Source: Bugulina stolonifera | Taxonomy: Eukaryota > Bryozoa > Gymnolaemata > Cheilostomatida > Bugulidae | DNA length: 64,000 bases | Direction of reading: 5' to 3' | Assembly (NCBI GenBank): GCA_935421135.1 | Contig: OW285188.1 | Span: forward strand, 8,660,733 to 8,724,732 | Part shown: positions 1 to 48,280 of the stretch, in pieces | How positions within the stretch are numbered: the stretch's first letter is position 1 | How the letters are laid out: each line of letters starts with the position of its first letter | Made by a program: the position numbers and the translations under genes | Notes under the pieces: generated by a model | Database searches by the model: none | What the model was told of the DNA's origin: nothing | Seen by the model: only the letters and a program-made list of their open reading frames with translations

Positions 1-599
1 ATCCCAGTACAAGTTTCTGGCCGGCTCCCAGTCCCATGATGGAATTGGGAAAACACCAGAATGCAATTTTTTGATAGAATACAAGGCACCATAAAATTTA
101 TATAAAAACAAAAACACAATCAAAGAAGCACTTTTAGATAGCACTTTTTTTCTATGTCGGAAAAATGAGCAAATTCACCTTAAAAAGACACACGACTATT
201 TCTACCAGATCTTATGATTGCTAGAAGTGTATGACTTACCTTACTATGAATTGGTTGTTGGTGCATTTAAGGATGTATGTGTGTGCTGCGTGTTGAGAGA
301 GAGAAAGGATTTTTTAATGCCCATGTTTGTGGAGTTGAAAGAGTTTTATTTTGGAGCGATTTTGCCGGAGCGTGTTTCCAATGAAAAGGCGTGGTGATCT
401 GCGTATGAGTTTGGTCTGTGTTGCCATGGATCTGGAGTAGGGAGATCACAATCAGGTGGGAGGAGGTTGGTTGTGACCTCAGTCGTTGGATTGATGTTAG
501 TTTGCTCATTTTTAATTTTCATGTTGTTTTAGAATTATTTCTATCAAATTTGTTACTTTGTACCCTAGTGTTATTATTTCAATATAAATATAGTTCATG
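1..599. other. Left flank with no recognised gene
   Basis: I see only short chance open frames on both strands and no recognisable protein, RNA or element. Mildly G-rich sequence occupies 270-490. The stretch ends at the target duplication of the hAT-like element. Confidence 0.4.
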
Positions 600-607
600 G
601 GTCAAAG

Positions 608-1492
608 CAGGGCCGTAGTGCCCTATACGGCCGTGCGGCTTGGCCGTCTCAACTTTTAGCATTGCAAAGTCGAAATGTAGTCAATTTATTATCATGGTCA
701 GATAAGTGTTTAAAGTTTCTTCTACTTTCCTATTTGCGGGATTTACAAGATATGTAAAGATATGGTGATAATAAGTATGCTAAACACTTTTATATCAGAA
801 AATTCTAAATACTACCGTACTTAACTGCAGTTATGCAACATTTTAGATATTGAAAACTTGTCAGGGGAGGTAACTCTAAATTTGAAGATTATTTTAGTAT
901 ACAGTATAAGAGGTACCGTATACACAGTCCATGTAGTGGGTGTGTTAAAAAATATAAACCTTGAAAATCTAAACAATTATATTAGTTTTCAATTGAACAA
1001 ACTTTTTTGGATTCGGCTATCTGTCTGCCCTACATTGTTTTCAATATATTTACTTAGGCATTCAATCTTATAGGGAGAAATAAGAAATATCTCTATGGTA
1101 GGAAAGAAACACATGCTTTCAGCTGCTTTTTGTAGATTCGTTAGCTCTATTTCATTTCATTGCATGTTTTTCATCATTGTAAAGGAGTAAAGCATTTGTA
1201 AATGTCGTTAGAGTTGAATGATTCATGTTCAGTCATAATATTGTGAACAGATACAATGTATACATGTACATGCATATATATGTATGAGGCTGGGTTATAT
1301 TTAATGTTATTACACAGGTATATTTCATAAGCCTGAACTGCTTCAAATTTGCTCTATTTTTATGAAAAACACTCTCAGGGCGCCGGCGGCCGGGGCGCTG
1401 CCCCGGACCCCGCCAGGGGGCCTAGGCGGCCCCCTGGACCCCCGGCCAAATATTTTGGCCCCACCAACATTTCTTAGGGCGCTACGGCCCTG
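608..1492. mobile_element. Non-autonomous hAT-type DNA transposon, 885 bp, with 8-bp target duplication
   Basis: The ends are imperfect inverted repeats: CAGGGCCGTAGTGCCCT at the left and AGGGCGCTACGGCCCTG at the right, reverse complements apart from one base. They are flanked by the identical 8-mer ggtcaaag at 600-607 and 1493-1500. A CAGGG-type terminus with an 8-bp duplication is the signature of the hAT superfamily. The interior is AT-rich and holds no transposase frame, so the copy would need enzyme from elsewhere. Its right end contains a very GC-rich block (1377-1455) rich in self-complementary CCCC/GGGG stretches. Confidence 0.8.
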
Positions 1493-1500
1493 GGTCAAAG

Positions 1501-2644
1501 TGTAAAATTAATATCTGATGTGTTAATATAATCCTGCGATGAAGTATTGCATTGTGTCTGTAACTAGAACATAAAATAATGCATAAAAATAGAGTTTAGT
1601 TAGTGGTTGATATAATTATACAGCCCATACCTTCCACTGGGTGTGAGAACATACTGCACAAGTACATCTAAGTGGTGTTGTTACGCATTTAACATACCTA
1701 AGTAGCAACATGCTAGTGCTACATTACGTAACAACAGCGTGTCGGATTTTCCTTTTATTCATAAATATGTTTTTGTAGTATTTTGGCTCTAAAAATACTA
1801 TGACCCTAACTCTTGAAATAATAAAAATACAATTTTTAAACTAGCGTAGTCTTACTAGTATGCCTTTAAGGATCATTGTAATAAAAGGAATTTTATTTTT
1901 GAGAACCTCAGGTAAATAACCTTAAAAAGTCAAGTAAAAAGAGCATATATTAATTTATTATATAATATGAGTTCAGAGCCATTACTTATTGCTATAAAAC
2001 CGTTTTGTTAATTTTCAGTCACAATATTCTAATGTTAATATTGGGAACATAGAATATAAATCTAAGGAAGAGTCTTATTATCATATAAGTATGTATTTCA
2101 ATGTAGTATAAAGAGAAAATGACAACCGCACCGGCTAATCATATATAACAGAGTAATGCATAGCTTTGTCTGGAATGAACTTGATATATCAGGAATATAC
2201 AGCAATTTCTAGAAACGCTGACCACTATTTCAGGTCACCCATGTCCAACATAAGTAATAAATTCAAATATACATGTATATATATATATAATATATCAAAT
2301 AACAAATATATATTAATATAGCATTGCCTAGGAATAAAGATTTACTAAAATATTGATGCAAACAAGTATAGTATCACTGACCAATTTTGAGGATTAAAAA
2401 TATTACATTTAGCAAGTAGGCCATCCACGGAAGATATAAACAACATAATAATATGTATATCGTATATAATTACTATAAATAAAGATATTTAAAATTCAAC
2501 TTATCAACTAACTTTGAATCAATAATAAGTGAAAAGTAAATAATAACTATTCTACTAGCACATGAGCGGATGAGTTTTGATTCTGGATTTACATGACTGT
2601 GTATAGAGTTGATATCCACTCTTATAGATTGTGTGTTTAAAGAG
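1501..2644. other. 3' flank of NBEAL, AT-rich
   Basis: This AT-rich stretch lies downstream of the NBEAL stop. I find no further exon continuing the protein. AATAAA-like hexamers occur on the minus strand (for example near 1953), but none can be assigned as the real polyadenylation signal. Confidence 0.4.
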
Positions 2645-37721
<35,077 letters not shown>

Positions 37722-38424
37722 GCTTATACAGCAAGAGTCTACTCAAGCCATTCTCAGCCTTAAGATAAATAAATGAAGGCAATTAACGACAAACTGCAAT
37801 TGAAATTTTTGGTTAGAGCATACTAATCACACATTACATAAGTTAGTTTTCTATTATTCTTTAATTCACGGGATTTCTTCGTTGCGCTAAACAGCTTAGT
37901 GTGTGCACCTCATCTGGGAAAAAGCAAAGGAGCAAGGTTCAATATTACATTCAATTTTTCTACAACACAGCGTAAGTGTGAGCTGGTTAATCAAAAATTT
38001 GAAATCTTCAAATCAAAATTCGAATCAAATCAAAGTTTCTTCATTTGCAAGTACATTCATTTGATTAGTGACCCGGCAGGCCTTTTCTTTCTCTGCTATT
38101 CCAGGAGTAATAGGTCTAGTCTTGTCTCTTTATTAGTGACATGCAATCTTTCCCACCTTTCAGAGGTCCCAAGTATTTTGAAGCCCCCCCCCCCCCCAAC
38201 CTCATGCTTTGTCATGATATTTTGTAACACTTTTAATTGCGTCGATATGAATATATTTCAATATGAATGCCTATATAAATTGAACACCTTTTGATAATCA
38301 TAGGATGGTGATGAGAAGGACTCTAACCTAAACCTAGTAGCTTGGCAGGCCTCTACTTACTTTCTAGATGAGAAAAATTAAAACACATTTGTATTAATGG
38401 AAACAAAATAAACACTACTAAATA

Positions 38425-38868
38425 CAGGGCTCTCAAGTTCTCGGATTTTCCCCGAGCAGTTCGGATTTTGAGTGCTTGCTCGGAGTGCTCGGGAGGTTTT
38501 TCATTATTGATGATCTGCTCGGATTTTGGGAGATTTTCTCACATTAGCTATATTTTGTATTGAAATGCTTTAAAATCCTCCAAATTAATCTTCAGTTTAT
38601 CTCATAGCTTGTGAGTTGCTCAGAAAAAAGCTACTGATTCTATTACTTTCCCAGGGCAAGGGCTGAATTACATGTACGTACTGGGATATTAGGCTGTAAG
38701 AAATTACTTAGGCTAACTCTGTAGAGCAATAGATATGAGCATGTAAGTGACCAACAGCTTTATTTATATATCTGACCAATTGTTGGTAGAATAATACTGC
38801 TACACTGCTTACACTGCAGTACAATGTACATTTGCTCGGAGTTTTTGACTGAGCAACTTGAGAGTCCT
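38425..38868. mobile_element. Probable non-autonomous hAT-like element, about 445 bp
   Basis: The left end CAGGGCTCTCAAGTT and the reverse complement of the right end (TAGGACTCTCAAGTT) form a 15-bp inverted repeat with two mismatches. Flanking octamers (actaaata and tataaata) agree at six of eight bases. The interior near the left end repeats a ctcgg motif. There is no transposase. Confidence 0.55.
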
Positions 38869-39509
38869 ATAAATATAATTATCATCATAAATCATTTTTA
38901 TTAGAAACAATTCGGATTTGAATTTAAATTATGATTAAACTATATTACATTTATTATTTAATATTTATGACATTTATTTTATCATAATTGTAGTTGTATA
39001 CACTCAAACTGCAGATTTGAATTTGGTTAGATTCATTCTTGAATTTTGCTATCACATCACATTCGACATTGATTATTAATAAAATAAAAAATATTACATT
39101 TATATTATTATTATTATATTTAATTAAAACATCTTCATTGGATTTGGTTCATAAATTCAAATCAGATATAATGGTCATTGATATTGTACATTCAAATCCA
39201 AAATTAATCTAAAATGCTGCTCAACTGCAAAACTTAATTCCTGTATTATCATTTTCATTGAGGCTTACAGGAAATATCCCTCCAAGTATGTATTATTACC
39301 TGTTTGTATTAGTCTTCATTCTTGACATATTTTTAACAGGTGGAGATCATTATTATGTGAGATATTTAGCCTTGGGTATTTTTTGCAGAAATAAATAGAG
39401 AGTGCGACTGTTAGTCTAGGGGCGCTGATATAAACGTCTCTGTATCATTGTAACAGTGAAAGGCTAAAAACCCAATAGCTGCTGTGGTGAGCGCGGACTG
39501 GCATGTTAT

Positions 39510-39563
39510 AGTCCGGACCATAGAGGTAGGTGGGTAGGAATACCTACCTTTATGGTCCGGACT
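39510..39563. repeat. 54-nt hairpin with 22-bp stem
   Basis: agtccggaccatagaggtag (plus gt) pairs with acctacctttatggtccgga (plus ct), with one mismatch and a 10-nt loop. The context is intergenic and the function is unknown. Confidence 0.8.
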
Positions 39564-40949
39564 AATGTGCATCCATATCCTACCTCTATGTGTGCATCAG
39601 TCAGCGAACGTGCAACACGCGCCCTGACGGGGTTACCAAGTAGCATAGCCAATAATAAGACTTATAGGTGTGACAACTCCTGCTTCATATGAAATTAGTA
39701 TTGTACAACTCTATTCTATCCAGTGTCTATTCCCAGGCCTACTAACCAGTGTAACACTACTTTGTAAGGCTTTATGATTCTTAATTGTACATTGCAAAGG
39801 TAACAATACAGATACACACATGTATATATCATATTTCTGATGAAACCTTAAAATAAAAAGTAATATCTCTGCACTCACCTGGACCCAAGAGTAGAACAGT
39901 AATATATGATTATATCAAAATTATCTGTAAGTGATTATAATCATGTAAATATATATAGCTGCTTTGCATATACATGTAATATCTGGGTCAATGGCTAGTG
40001 CCACAATGATTATACATGTATTTGTATTTGTACAATGTTGAACCTTTCCTGTAATCAAGAAGTAAGAGGGTGTCTTATTGCTTGCTGTAATGTTTCTACC
40101 TACACCACAATTATTCTCCTGACCTTGATAACCTGGTCTTCATGCATCTTACCGCTCGGGTGCCTCTTGTAATATGACTTTGAACTTATTATTATGATTT
40201 GAACCTCCTAACGATGTATTTCGCCTGATACTTATTTCAGTAAATAGAAAGTGAAGGGCATTATTGTAGACCAATGCGTGGTGGGTGGCCCATTTTCCTC
40301 TTCAGACCCTAGCTGTTTTGTAATATAAAAGAGTCGTAATTTCTGTAGCAAGTCATTTTAGATTTAGTGACCCATCTCTTGCATGTTGCCGAGTCATCTT
40401 CTAGATAAGAGCTAGGGCTACCTTGAAAAATCCAATTCTGGTTTCCCGAAAAAACGGAGTGTGGTGGCACATAATACTTGTACACATATAGAACCTGGAG
40501 CAGGGTCAGTCCTAAACATACTCCTATAATTACATGTACATAATAGGTCACGTTGGACCAGTTGGTCAATTGTGTACATGGCATCTAGAGTTTGTTGGTC
40601 AGCACTTTTGCTATTTTATATTTGTCGACACCTGTGTATGTAGTGCGTCAGCTGTGTACCACCCACAGTTGGACGTTACAATTTTAATCACGCAGATTTA
40701 TGAAAAATGCATAATTATTTAAGGCTACAGCATAATATTGTATTGCCTCATCCATTGCAAAGAATAATTTTTAATAAGAGCATGCCACAAAAGTGAGATG
40801 ATTAAAATAAACTAATTTTGTTCAATTGACCAGAAAGAAAGTCTTACATACGTAATTAGTATCTGAGAATGGCGAGAATGGTATGAATAATAATTAAAAT
40901 TTTATTATGTGTATATTTACAATGCAGAGCGGTGCAGTAGCACGCAGTA

Positions 40950-40986
40950 TATACATGTACATGCATGTAGTGCATGTACATGTATA
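40950..40986. repeat. Inverted repeat, 16-bp perfect stem
   Basis: tatacatgtacatgca and tgcatgtacatgtata are separated by five bases. This is typical of the TACATG-rich patches of this genome. Confidence 0.85.
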
Positions 40987-41860
40987 CTTACACTTACAGT
41001 GTAGTATGTATTTGTTACTAATACTATTGCTGGTTGTAATACTGAAACTAGTTGAAGCAAATACTGAATAATACAATTGTAACTGTTTTGCTGCCAGCCA
41101 CAGCTCAGTATATCTGAGACAGGTACCAAACAGCTAGTAATGGTAAGCATATAGAATTTAAATGCATGTTTGAAATAATATAATATGATATTATATATAT
41201 CTAAACCTTTGCTATAATTGAGTAATTTGGTTGGTAGGAAATAATTCTAGATATTATTATTGTGCTAATGATCAGAACGAGAGTTGTCCCCTCACTACTA
41301 TCACAATGGCGCACATCCTGGGAGAGAGAGAACAACTACATACATATTGATTACTTTCAAAGTGAACATATTCCGACAATTGCCCATGACAGGCTGCACT
41401 AGTAGTAAAATACTAATCTACATTATTTACATCATGTTCATTCATGATATTCTAATCTAACAGCTGCCTTTGCCAGTAATCAAAACCTGACAAATTTAAC
41501 CCCATTTAAATACAAACTACCATGTACATGTACATGTACATGTACATGTAGATCATGTTATAGAAATATATTATATAATTTGACACAAGGCTGTATATGA
41601 TACTAATACAGCCAGTGTTCAAAGTGGAAAAAGTGAGGTGGGTACACGGTGCATGCAATCTTGCAGATTAGTATTGTAGCTATCCACTTAATCTTATAGT
41701 AGTTAAAAAATTAGTGAATTACTAAGATAAAAAATAATCATGCTTTGGTGAGATTAGACCCCATATCTCCATGAACGCTAATCAAGCACTCTACCATTAC
41801 GTTCTTAGATCTACAGTGACTCCAAGAGAAAAACTAGCAATTAAAATTAGGATACATGCC

Positions 41861-42382
41861 TGCGTACACACCGCCTGCGTACACACCGCCTGCGTACACA
41901 CCGCCTGCGTACACACCGCCTGCGTACACACCGCCTGCGTACACACCGCCTGCGTACACACCGCCTGCGTACACACCGCCTGCGTACACACCGCCTGCGT
42001 ACACACCGCCTGCGTACACACCGCCTGCGTACACACCGCCTGCGTACACACCGCCTGCGTACACACCGCCTGCGTACACACCGCCTGCGTACACACCGCC
42101 TGCGTACACACCGCCTGCGTACACACCGCCTGCGTACACACCGCCTGCGTACACACCGCCTGCGTACACACCGCCTGCGTACACACCGCCTGCGTACACA
42201 CCGCCTGCGTACACACCGCCTGCGTACACACCGCCTGCGTACACACCGCCTGCGTACACACCGCCTGCGTACACACCGCCTGCGTACACACCGCCTGCGT
42301 ACACACCGCCTGCGTACACACCGCCTGCGTACACACCGCCTGCGTACACACCGCCTGCGTACACACCGCCTGCGTACACACC
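41861..42382. repeat. 15-bp minisatellite, 34 perfect copies plus a partial one
   Basis: Units of tgcgtacacaccgcc run without a single visible mismatch for 510 bp, then a 12-nt partial unit. Each unit has two CpGs in an otherwise CpG-poor region. Being a multiple of three, it gives spurious open frames on both strands (PPAYT, ACVHT, VCTQA and GGVYA repeats). Confidence 0.97.
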
Positions 42383-43799
42383 ACTAATAGCTAATAACGT
42401 TTGTTTTTGGGCATTTGGGTATGTCAAAAATTCATGTCTTGCATAACAGCAATTTAAAAACTCATCTAATTTTTAGGATATGACTGTTCTGTTGGCAATA
42501 TTTCACTTGTATCAGTTAGTGCAGTTTGCCCTGTTCTAGTGGTTGAGTAAGGTTGAGGTTTTAAAAATGTTTGAAGATTCACTTGACTTCTACACTTAGA
42601 CTAATATATAAACTCCTGATAGTATACAGATCTTATCCATCAAATTAGTAAGACACACATTTACATGTACCTTACAGCATGGTATGTGCTTCTGACTCCA
42701 GTCAGGTGTGTGAGTATATAGAGGATTTCTCCTCCAGTGCGCTGACACAGTATTAATTTTATTCAGAGTTTAACAGTATCATTGCTATTTCACCCAACAC
42801 CACTTGGAATTTAAAGCAGTTAAAACAGCAATTCAACAATGAATTTTATCAGATCTAGCAGTAGTAGTTTGAATTGCTACTTATTGCAATAATTCTTCAT
42901 CATCAGTGAAAACTTACAACCTTGCTGTTGCAGTTATTTAAACGTACATTTGTAAAATAGAATTTTGCAATCTTTTACTATTCTCATTCGCTCAATTACT
43001 TCAGCACAGTTCTGCTACAGCAATTGTCACATGGAACAAGAGCTATCTTGTACTATAACTTTCTCCTAAGCAGTAGTTAGGAAATAGCACTAAATCAGCG
43101 TCAATTCTATCGTTTATGGTTGTAGCTTGGGGTAAGGGTAGACAACCAATACAGTATAAAGAAGACAACTCCTCTATATTACAGAATTCACTGTACATGA
43201 TTTCTCTATATTATAGCGGATCTTGTACTTATTTCTGACTCCCTCCAGCTATGACAATAAAATCATAACATGTGCTATAGCCTCACATAGTACCCCTATA
43301 ATAATAACAATTATAGGCCTACTAATATTACTATTCACCTTAGTTGGAAAAGTGGGGCTGGACTTGTGTGACATAGTTTGACTGCTCAGTTACTTCTAAA
43401 TGTATTATAATTATACATTGTAGTTGTATGCCTTCCAATTAGTGAACATCGCAGAGCTCAGTCTTTCTATCTGTTACCTAGCTGTAAATTCACAAAAGTT
43501 TTATCGCATGCTTTGATGTTTATAATACTGTGAGGATTTTAATCTACATTGTTCATTGTGTTAAAAATATAGGGTTATGACACTAAATTAAAAAAAAGTT
43601 TCAGTTTAAAATCTTAAAGTAGGCTCAAAGATTGTTTTTGCAATAATCTCTTGGTGTAAAAGCAACCGAGGAATATTATAAGTATAAATAAAGATAGTAA
43701 GCTATCAATCATGTATAACCTGTTATATTCTATGGGTGACACAGCAGGTAAAATGATCCAGATTTTCCTTATAAGCAAGTTCACATACGATGTACTTAA

Positions 43800-44359
43800 A
43801 CCACTACTGTCTCACCATTCAATATTTGCAAAGACTACTGGTCATCTTATTTCATGAAGATTGATGTGCTGTTTGTCTTTGTAAACCTAGTGGCAGCCAA
43901 GATAAACTCATTTGAATATTGGCTATTATGACCTCCATTCAGCATTGAGACCTGTTAAGTTCCTATGGCTATGCCTGTTCTAAGTCTATACTTGTAACTT
44001 ATGTACATAGGTAAGCTACTAACATCAAATAGCCCAGTAATCTTATTGAGCCAACCCTAACTGTCATTCTATAAATAACTCTTGTGCACAGTGATGAATA
44101 AGTGAGTTAGGGTCATGCCCACAAAAAACAATGCAATGCATTGCAAGTCCTATGGCTATCTCTGTAGCACAGTTTTATATTAACTGCTTGAGAGCTTCCA
44201 AAATTCCCAGCATAGGCTGATTGAAGGTGAAATCAGCCAATATTAAAATAGGGTTTTCTTGGCAGCTGCTAGGTTACCAAAGACAAACAACACATCAATC
44301 TTACTGAAAAAGGATGAACAAGATTATTTGAAAATATTGAATGGTGCGACAGTAGTGGT
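43800..44359. mobile_element. 560-bp MITE with TTAA target duplication, copy 1
   Basis: TTAA (43796-43799 and 44360-44363) flanks an element beginning ACCACTACTGTCTCACC and ending with its near reverse complement. The inverted repeats extend to about 100 bp at roughly 80% identity. A TTAA duplication is typical of piggyBac and Kolobok superfamilies; the termini do not decide between them. It is nearly identical to the copy at 61665. Confidence 0.85.
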
Positions 44360-47300
44360 TTAAAATTGATGTTTTTGCAATACAAAATATTCTCTGTATT
44401 GAGCTGATTGATGAAGTATATTTTTTGAGAATTACTAAAACCACAAATATAATAATAATACATGTAGCATAGTAGAAGGTTTCTTAAAGTCATGGTAGGA
44501 ATAACAACAATTACTACATGATATGAAACCTATGAAAGCAGTATTTACTGCAAAGTGTAAACCATCCAGTGACCTAAATGTGGTATTTAGTGAATATTGA
44601 ATTACATTTCAGCAGTGCACCCTGGAGACCAAACATTTCATCTAGTAACATACATGCTGTATACCATCACACCTAAGGCTAGAGCTGTAGATACATTGTA
44701 TGTGTTACATAATCTCTAAAGAAAGTCGGTGAGAGAGAAACTAATATAAATTTATATCACCACAATAAGATCAAAATGTCTGGATTTTTTATAAAGTGAA
44801 GTTTATTAATACAGGTTATCAATATAATATAATAAAATGATTGTACAGAAAGTCCACTCTGGAAGAGAGAAGAAAAATCCAATATAATATATATCAGCTG
44901 AACTTGCTGTATACCAACAGCTAAACATCTAATTATCCAAATGGTGAATGTAAATGTAAATTATAATTATGATAAAGATTATATTTTTAAATGACACTTA
45001 ATGATTAAATTAATATTTTATGGATAAAAAAATTCTTCTTAATTTTAGATCAGTCTAAACATCAACTAATTGTACATAAAACATACATACAGGTACATAC
45101 ATTTTGTTGATACACATGTACATACATACTACATTGCGTACCTATAGCTACATACGTGTGCTTTGATGCTCATTGGTTATGTGTAGTTAATATGCATGTA
45201 CGTGTATTTATGCGTGCATACGTGTAGAATACATACATATACATACTTACACATAAAGCCTACACGTACACAAGTGCACTTATATGTAACTGTACATGTA
45301 AGTGTGATATTGTATGCATGGATCGACTGAACTCCAGTAAGGAAGGAGACTTTACTCGGGTAGGTAAAAGTTGACTCATTCAAACACCGCTAGTGATAGG
45401 TGTGCATCATAATTCATAATACCGTAACATCGTAACATCCGTCTATCAAATAACAGCATAACGTAATATGAACTGACTCACTAATTGTTTGAGGTCACTT
45501 CCCCTTCCGCTAGACATTGGCTACCATTCAATAAATAAGAATTGTTATTGGTTAATACAATCACTGAACTCTAATGTACTTATTCACTACTCATGTGTTG
45601 CATAATATATCCGTAGCTGGCAGCAATTTTTCATTTTTCTTTCTGTAATAATTTATTAATAAAACATTTTGTAGGCATAAACTTTCTCAATGAAAAGAAC
45701 AGCATTCTCTGTAGGCCTACTTACGTATATTCCTAGGAGATTTTGGTATTGTATTACTTCACAACATAATCTTACATCTAAATTATATTTACTTACATTA
45801 CAATATGTAATAATTGTGAGATGACAGTGTAACCCATGCATTGTATGTATATAAGGAATGACAGTCTAGCGTACTATGATATCATATAATATGTTGTATA
45901 TTCTATTATACATGAACATGGCTGTAATACATTATGTTAGTTAACTTGCAGCCATACTAAGTTTTTATATTTTAGTGTAATGAACAAAGTACATGTATAT
46001 GTATTATACAGTCAACACCCAGTAGCAGAGCGCACACATCTAGATATGTGTAATATCAGTATATGCTAGTTAGGAGATAGGTAGAGTACATTGTGACACT
46101 ATATTCATACAACCACAGGAACAGCATCTTACTTCTTACAGGTGCATGTAATTACATACAATGTATATACTATTGCACATGTAATATGGGTCATGTAAAT
46201 ATCATTACAGAACAGCAATGCTGTGCGATATATGTATGGCATGTGCCAGTTATGTCACACATGTAAGCGAAAAGAATGTAATATAAATGTTATACCATTA
46301 CGACACTGATATATGCAAACTGCTATACCTTTGGGTTTTCTCTGATGTCAAAACGTGGAGGATTTAATATTACAATCAATACAATGGCTAACTGTGGCAT
46401 AGCTTGGAGGGTGGCAGATAAATACCATCACTTGAAGTTGTATGTCATTCATGTTGACCAGACGTGATGTCATTTACATGTAAAGCATTTGAAATTTCCA
46501 TAATTTTTCTCTGAAGTGGGCTAGTGTGCCCATCTAGTGGGCAGTTGCGTTGGACAAAGCGTCTGTCAAGATATCGGGCAGTTGGTGAAATATGCAAATA
46601 TGATAATTAAATCAAAAATAAATACTTGCATGTAGAATTTAGACTAATGTTGTCACTAGATAATTATTATAATATGATCTTGCATGTACACATTTGTTTG
46701 TCATTGATCTGCAAGTCTTACCTGAATGACCAGCAGCAGCAGCAGCAGCAATTAAAGTTGATTCAAATAATGCAGTTTGGTGATCAGTTCTTATATATAC
46801 CAGATCCGAGAGGTTTTTCAAAAACACCCGTTAAAGTTGCAGTATAGCTTTAATTTTCAGCTGATGAATTCAGCAAACTATTCACCTGTATAGAACCTCT
46901 ATCATGTCACTTATTATATGATTGCAGGCAACTATCTCTATGCACCCCACCATGCTTAATCATCACTCCGTCTAAGATGTTATGGGGAAAAACTCAAAGC
47001 GATGTAGTAAATTGAAATCATTTTATGATATTTTATGCAAAAATCTGTTAGCCAGCATTCAGGTTCCACACAACAGGGCAGCTATATATAATTCATACAA
47101 CATACATAAGTGTTAGTGTTCTGCCAACCATTTTAGCACCTGGCTGTTTCCTGCTAGTCGTAGCTTTCTATACATCATTTTCCTGATGACTGCAGTCCGT
47201 TTAAAAATGGGAAACCCATACTCAACCGCATGTCATGAAAAAGGCTTCGGTTACAACGGTATATAACCTACCAGAGAACCTTAAACTGGGAGTCGTCTTT

Positions 47301-47464
47301 TACTACCCCCGCATCATATTTACCTATATTAGGCTTATAGGCATCAGAATAGTATAAAACTGGTTTTAGTTTTGATTAACCATAAAGTTCAAATCGATGA
47401 AAATCAATAACCCTTCTGCAGGGGCATGTAGAATGTCAAGGATTGCGTCAGCTGAACTTCCAAA

Positions 47465-47675
47465 TCAGACATCCGTATAACTTGCTCCTCGGCCTATTAC
47501 TCGTGAAAATGATGCTGTATCCTGGTTCATCGTGTCACAGTCAACGCCAGTGTGTAGGCCCAAACATGATACTAGAGGGCAAGAACTATTTGTGACAAGT
47601 TTATGCAATTCAGAAAGTTTGTCTTGTACGCTATCTCTGAGCCTTGAGGCTACTCCAACAAGTCGTACATGAAGG
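47465..47675 (-). CDS. Possible exon of an unrecognised gene
   Basis: A minus-strand frame open without an ATG from a possible acceptor (ctag at 47676) to a TGA at 47465 encodes LHVRLVGVASRLRDSVQDKL, SELHKLVTNSSCPLVSCLGL and HTGVDCDTMNQDTASFSRVI. The composition looks protein-like, unlike neighbouring chance frames, but I recognise no family. It could be a terminal exon or a fragment of a mobile element. Confidence 0.25.
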
Positions 47676-48169
47676 CTAGATCCATGTACTTTTATATATA
47701 CATCATGTGTATATGTATCTGTATGCTTATGAAACTGCCATTAAGTGATTCTAAATATGTTGTTAAAATGTTAATGCAGTATTTATTATGCCTGGTAATC
47801 TATAACATTAAATTTGACCTATTTTTATACGTAGTGAATTTGCAGCTCATTAATAATGTTGCAAACACAAATGTAGGCCTAACGAAAATGGCAATGTTTG
47901 AGTTTTTTTATTATTCAAAGCTAAGAAAATCTATTTTAGTCGTGTTCAGCCATTTTTCCCAATTTAGATTTTGCAGTCGTTTTGAAAAAAATTAGATATA
48001 AACAGTTTTTAAACAGTATTAGCCATTATTTATCATAAGTAGCATACGATATGTTTTTAGAACAACATGTTTTTGCTCCGTTTCCTAGAAGCGGGTTACG
48101 GCTGAGAATCAATCACCTAGTGTCACCTGCATCTACCTCCAGGCCTCCTAGACTTTTATTCAATCCCTT

Positions 48170-48280
48170 CTAAGCCAACACAGACTGTACTTCGGCTCCT
48201 ATATATTCCGGTGCTACCAAATCACAACGTCCATTAGTCTGGGATTCAGTTCTTAGCCCTCCAAAAGACGAGATGGGTAC
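48170..48280 (-). CDS. Possible exon of an unrecognised gene, upstream of the previous one
   Basis: After a plausible acceptor (gccatag), the minus strand reads VPISSFGGLRTESQTNGRCD and LVAPEYIGAEVQSVLA, then TAG. An internal gtacag could serve as a donor. It lies 500 bp upstream of the frame at 47465 on the same strand, so they may belong together. Not recognised. Confidence 0.22.
   Translation of the reverse strand, partial: VPISSFGGLRTESQTNGRCDLVAPEYIGAEVQSVLA

Noticed and set aside
37899..38294. 131-residue plus-strand frame upstream of NBEAL
   Set aside because: Composition and the poly-C run near its end look like chance; no domain, and no splice or promoter evidence.
41771..42446. 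Four overlapping open frames of about 200 residues on both strands
   Set aside because: All are translations of the perfect 15-bp repeat, whose length is divisible by three; no signal peptide, flanking exon or family supports a protein.
47669..47995. 108-residue plus-strand frame
   Set aside because: AT-rich, Ile/Leu/Tyr-heavy chance frame with no recognisable motif.
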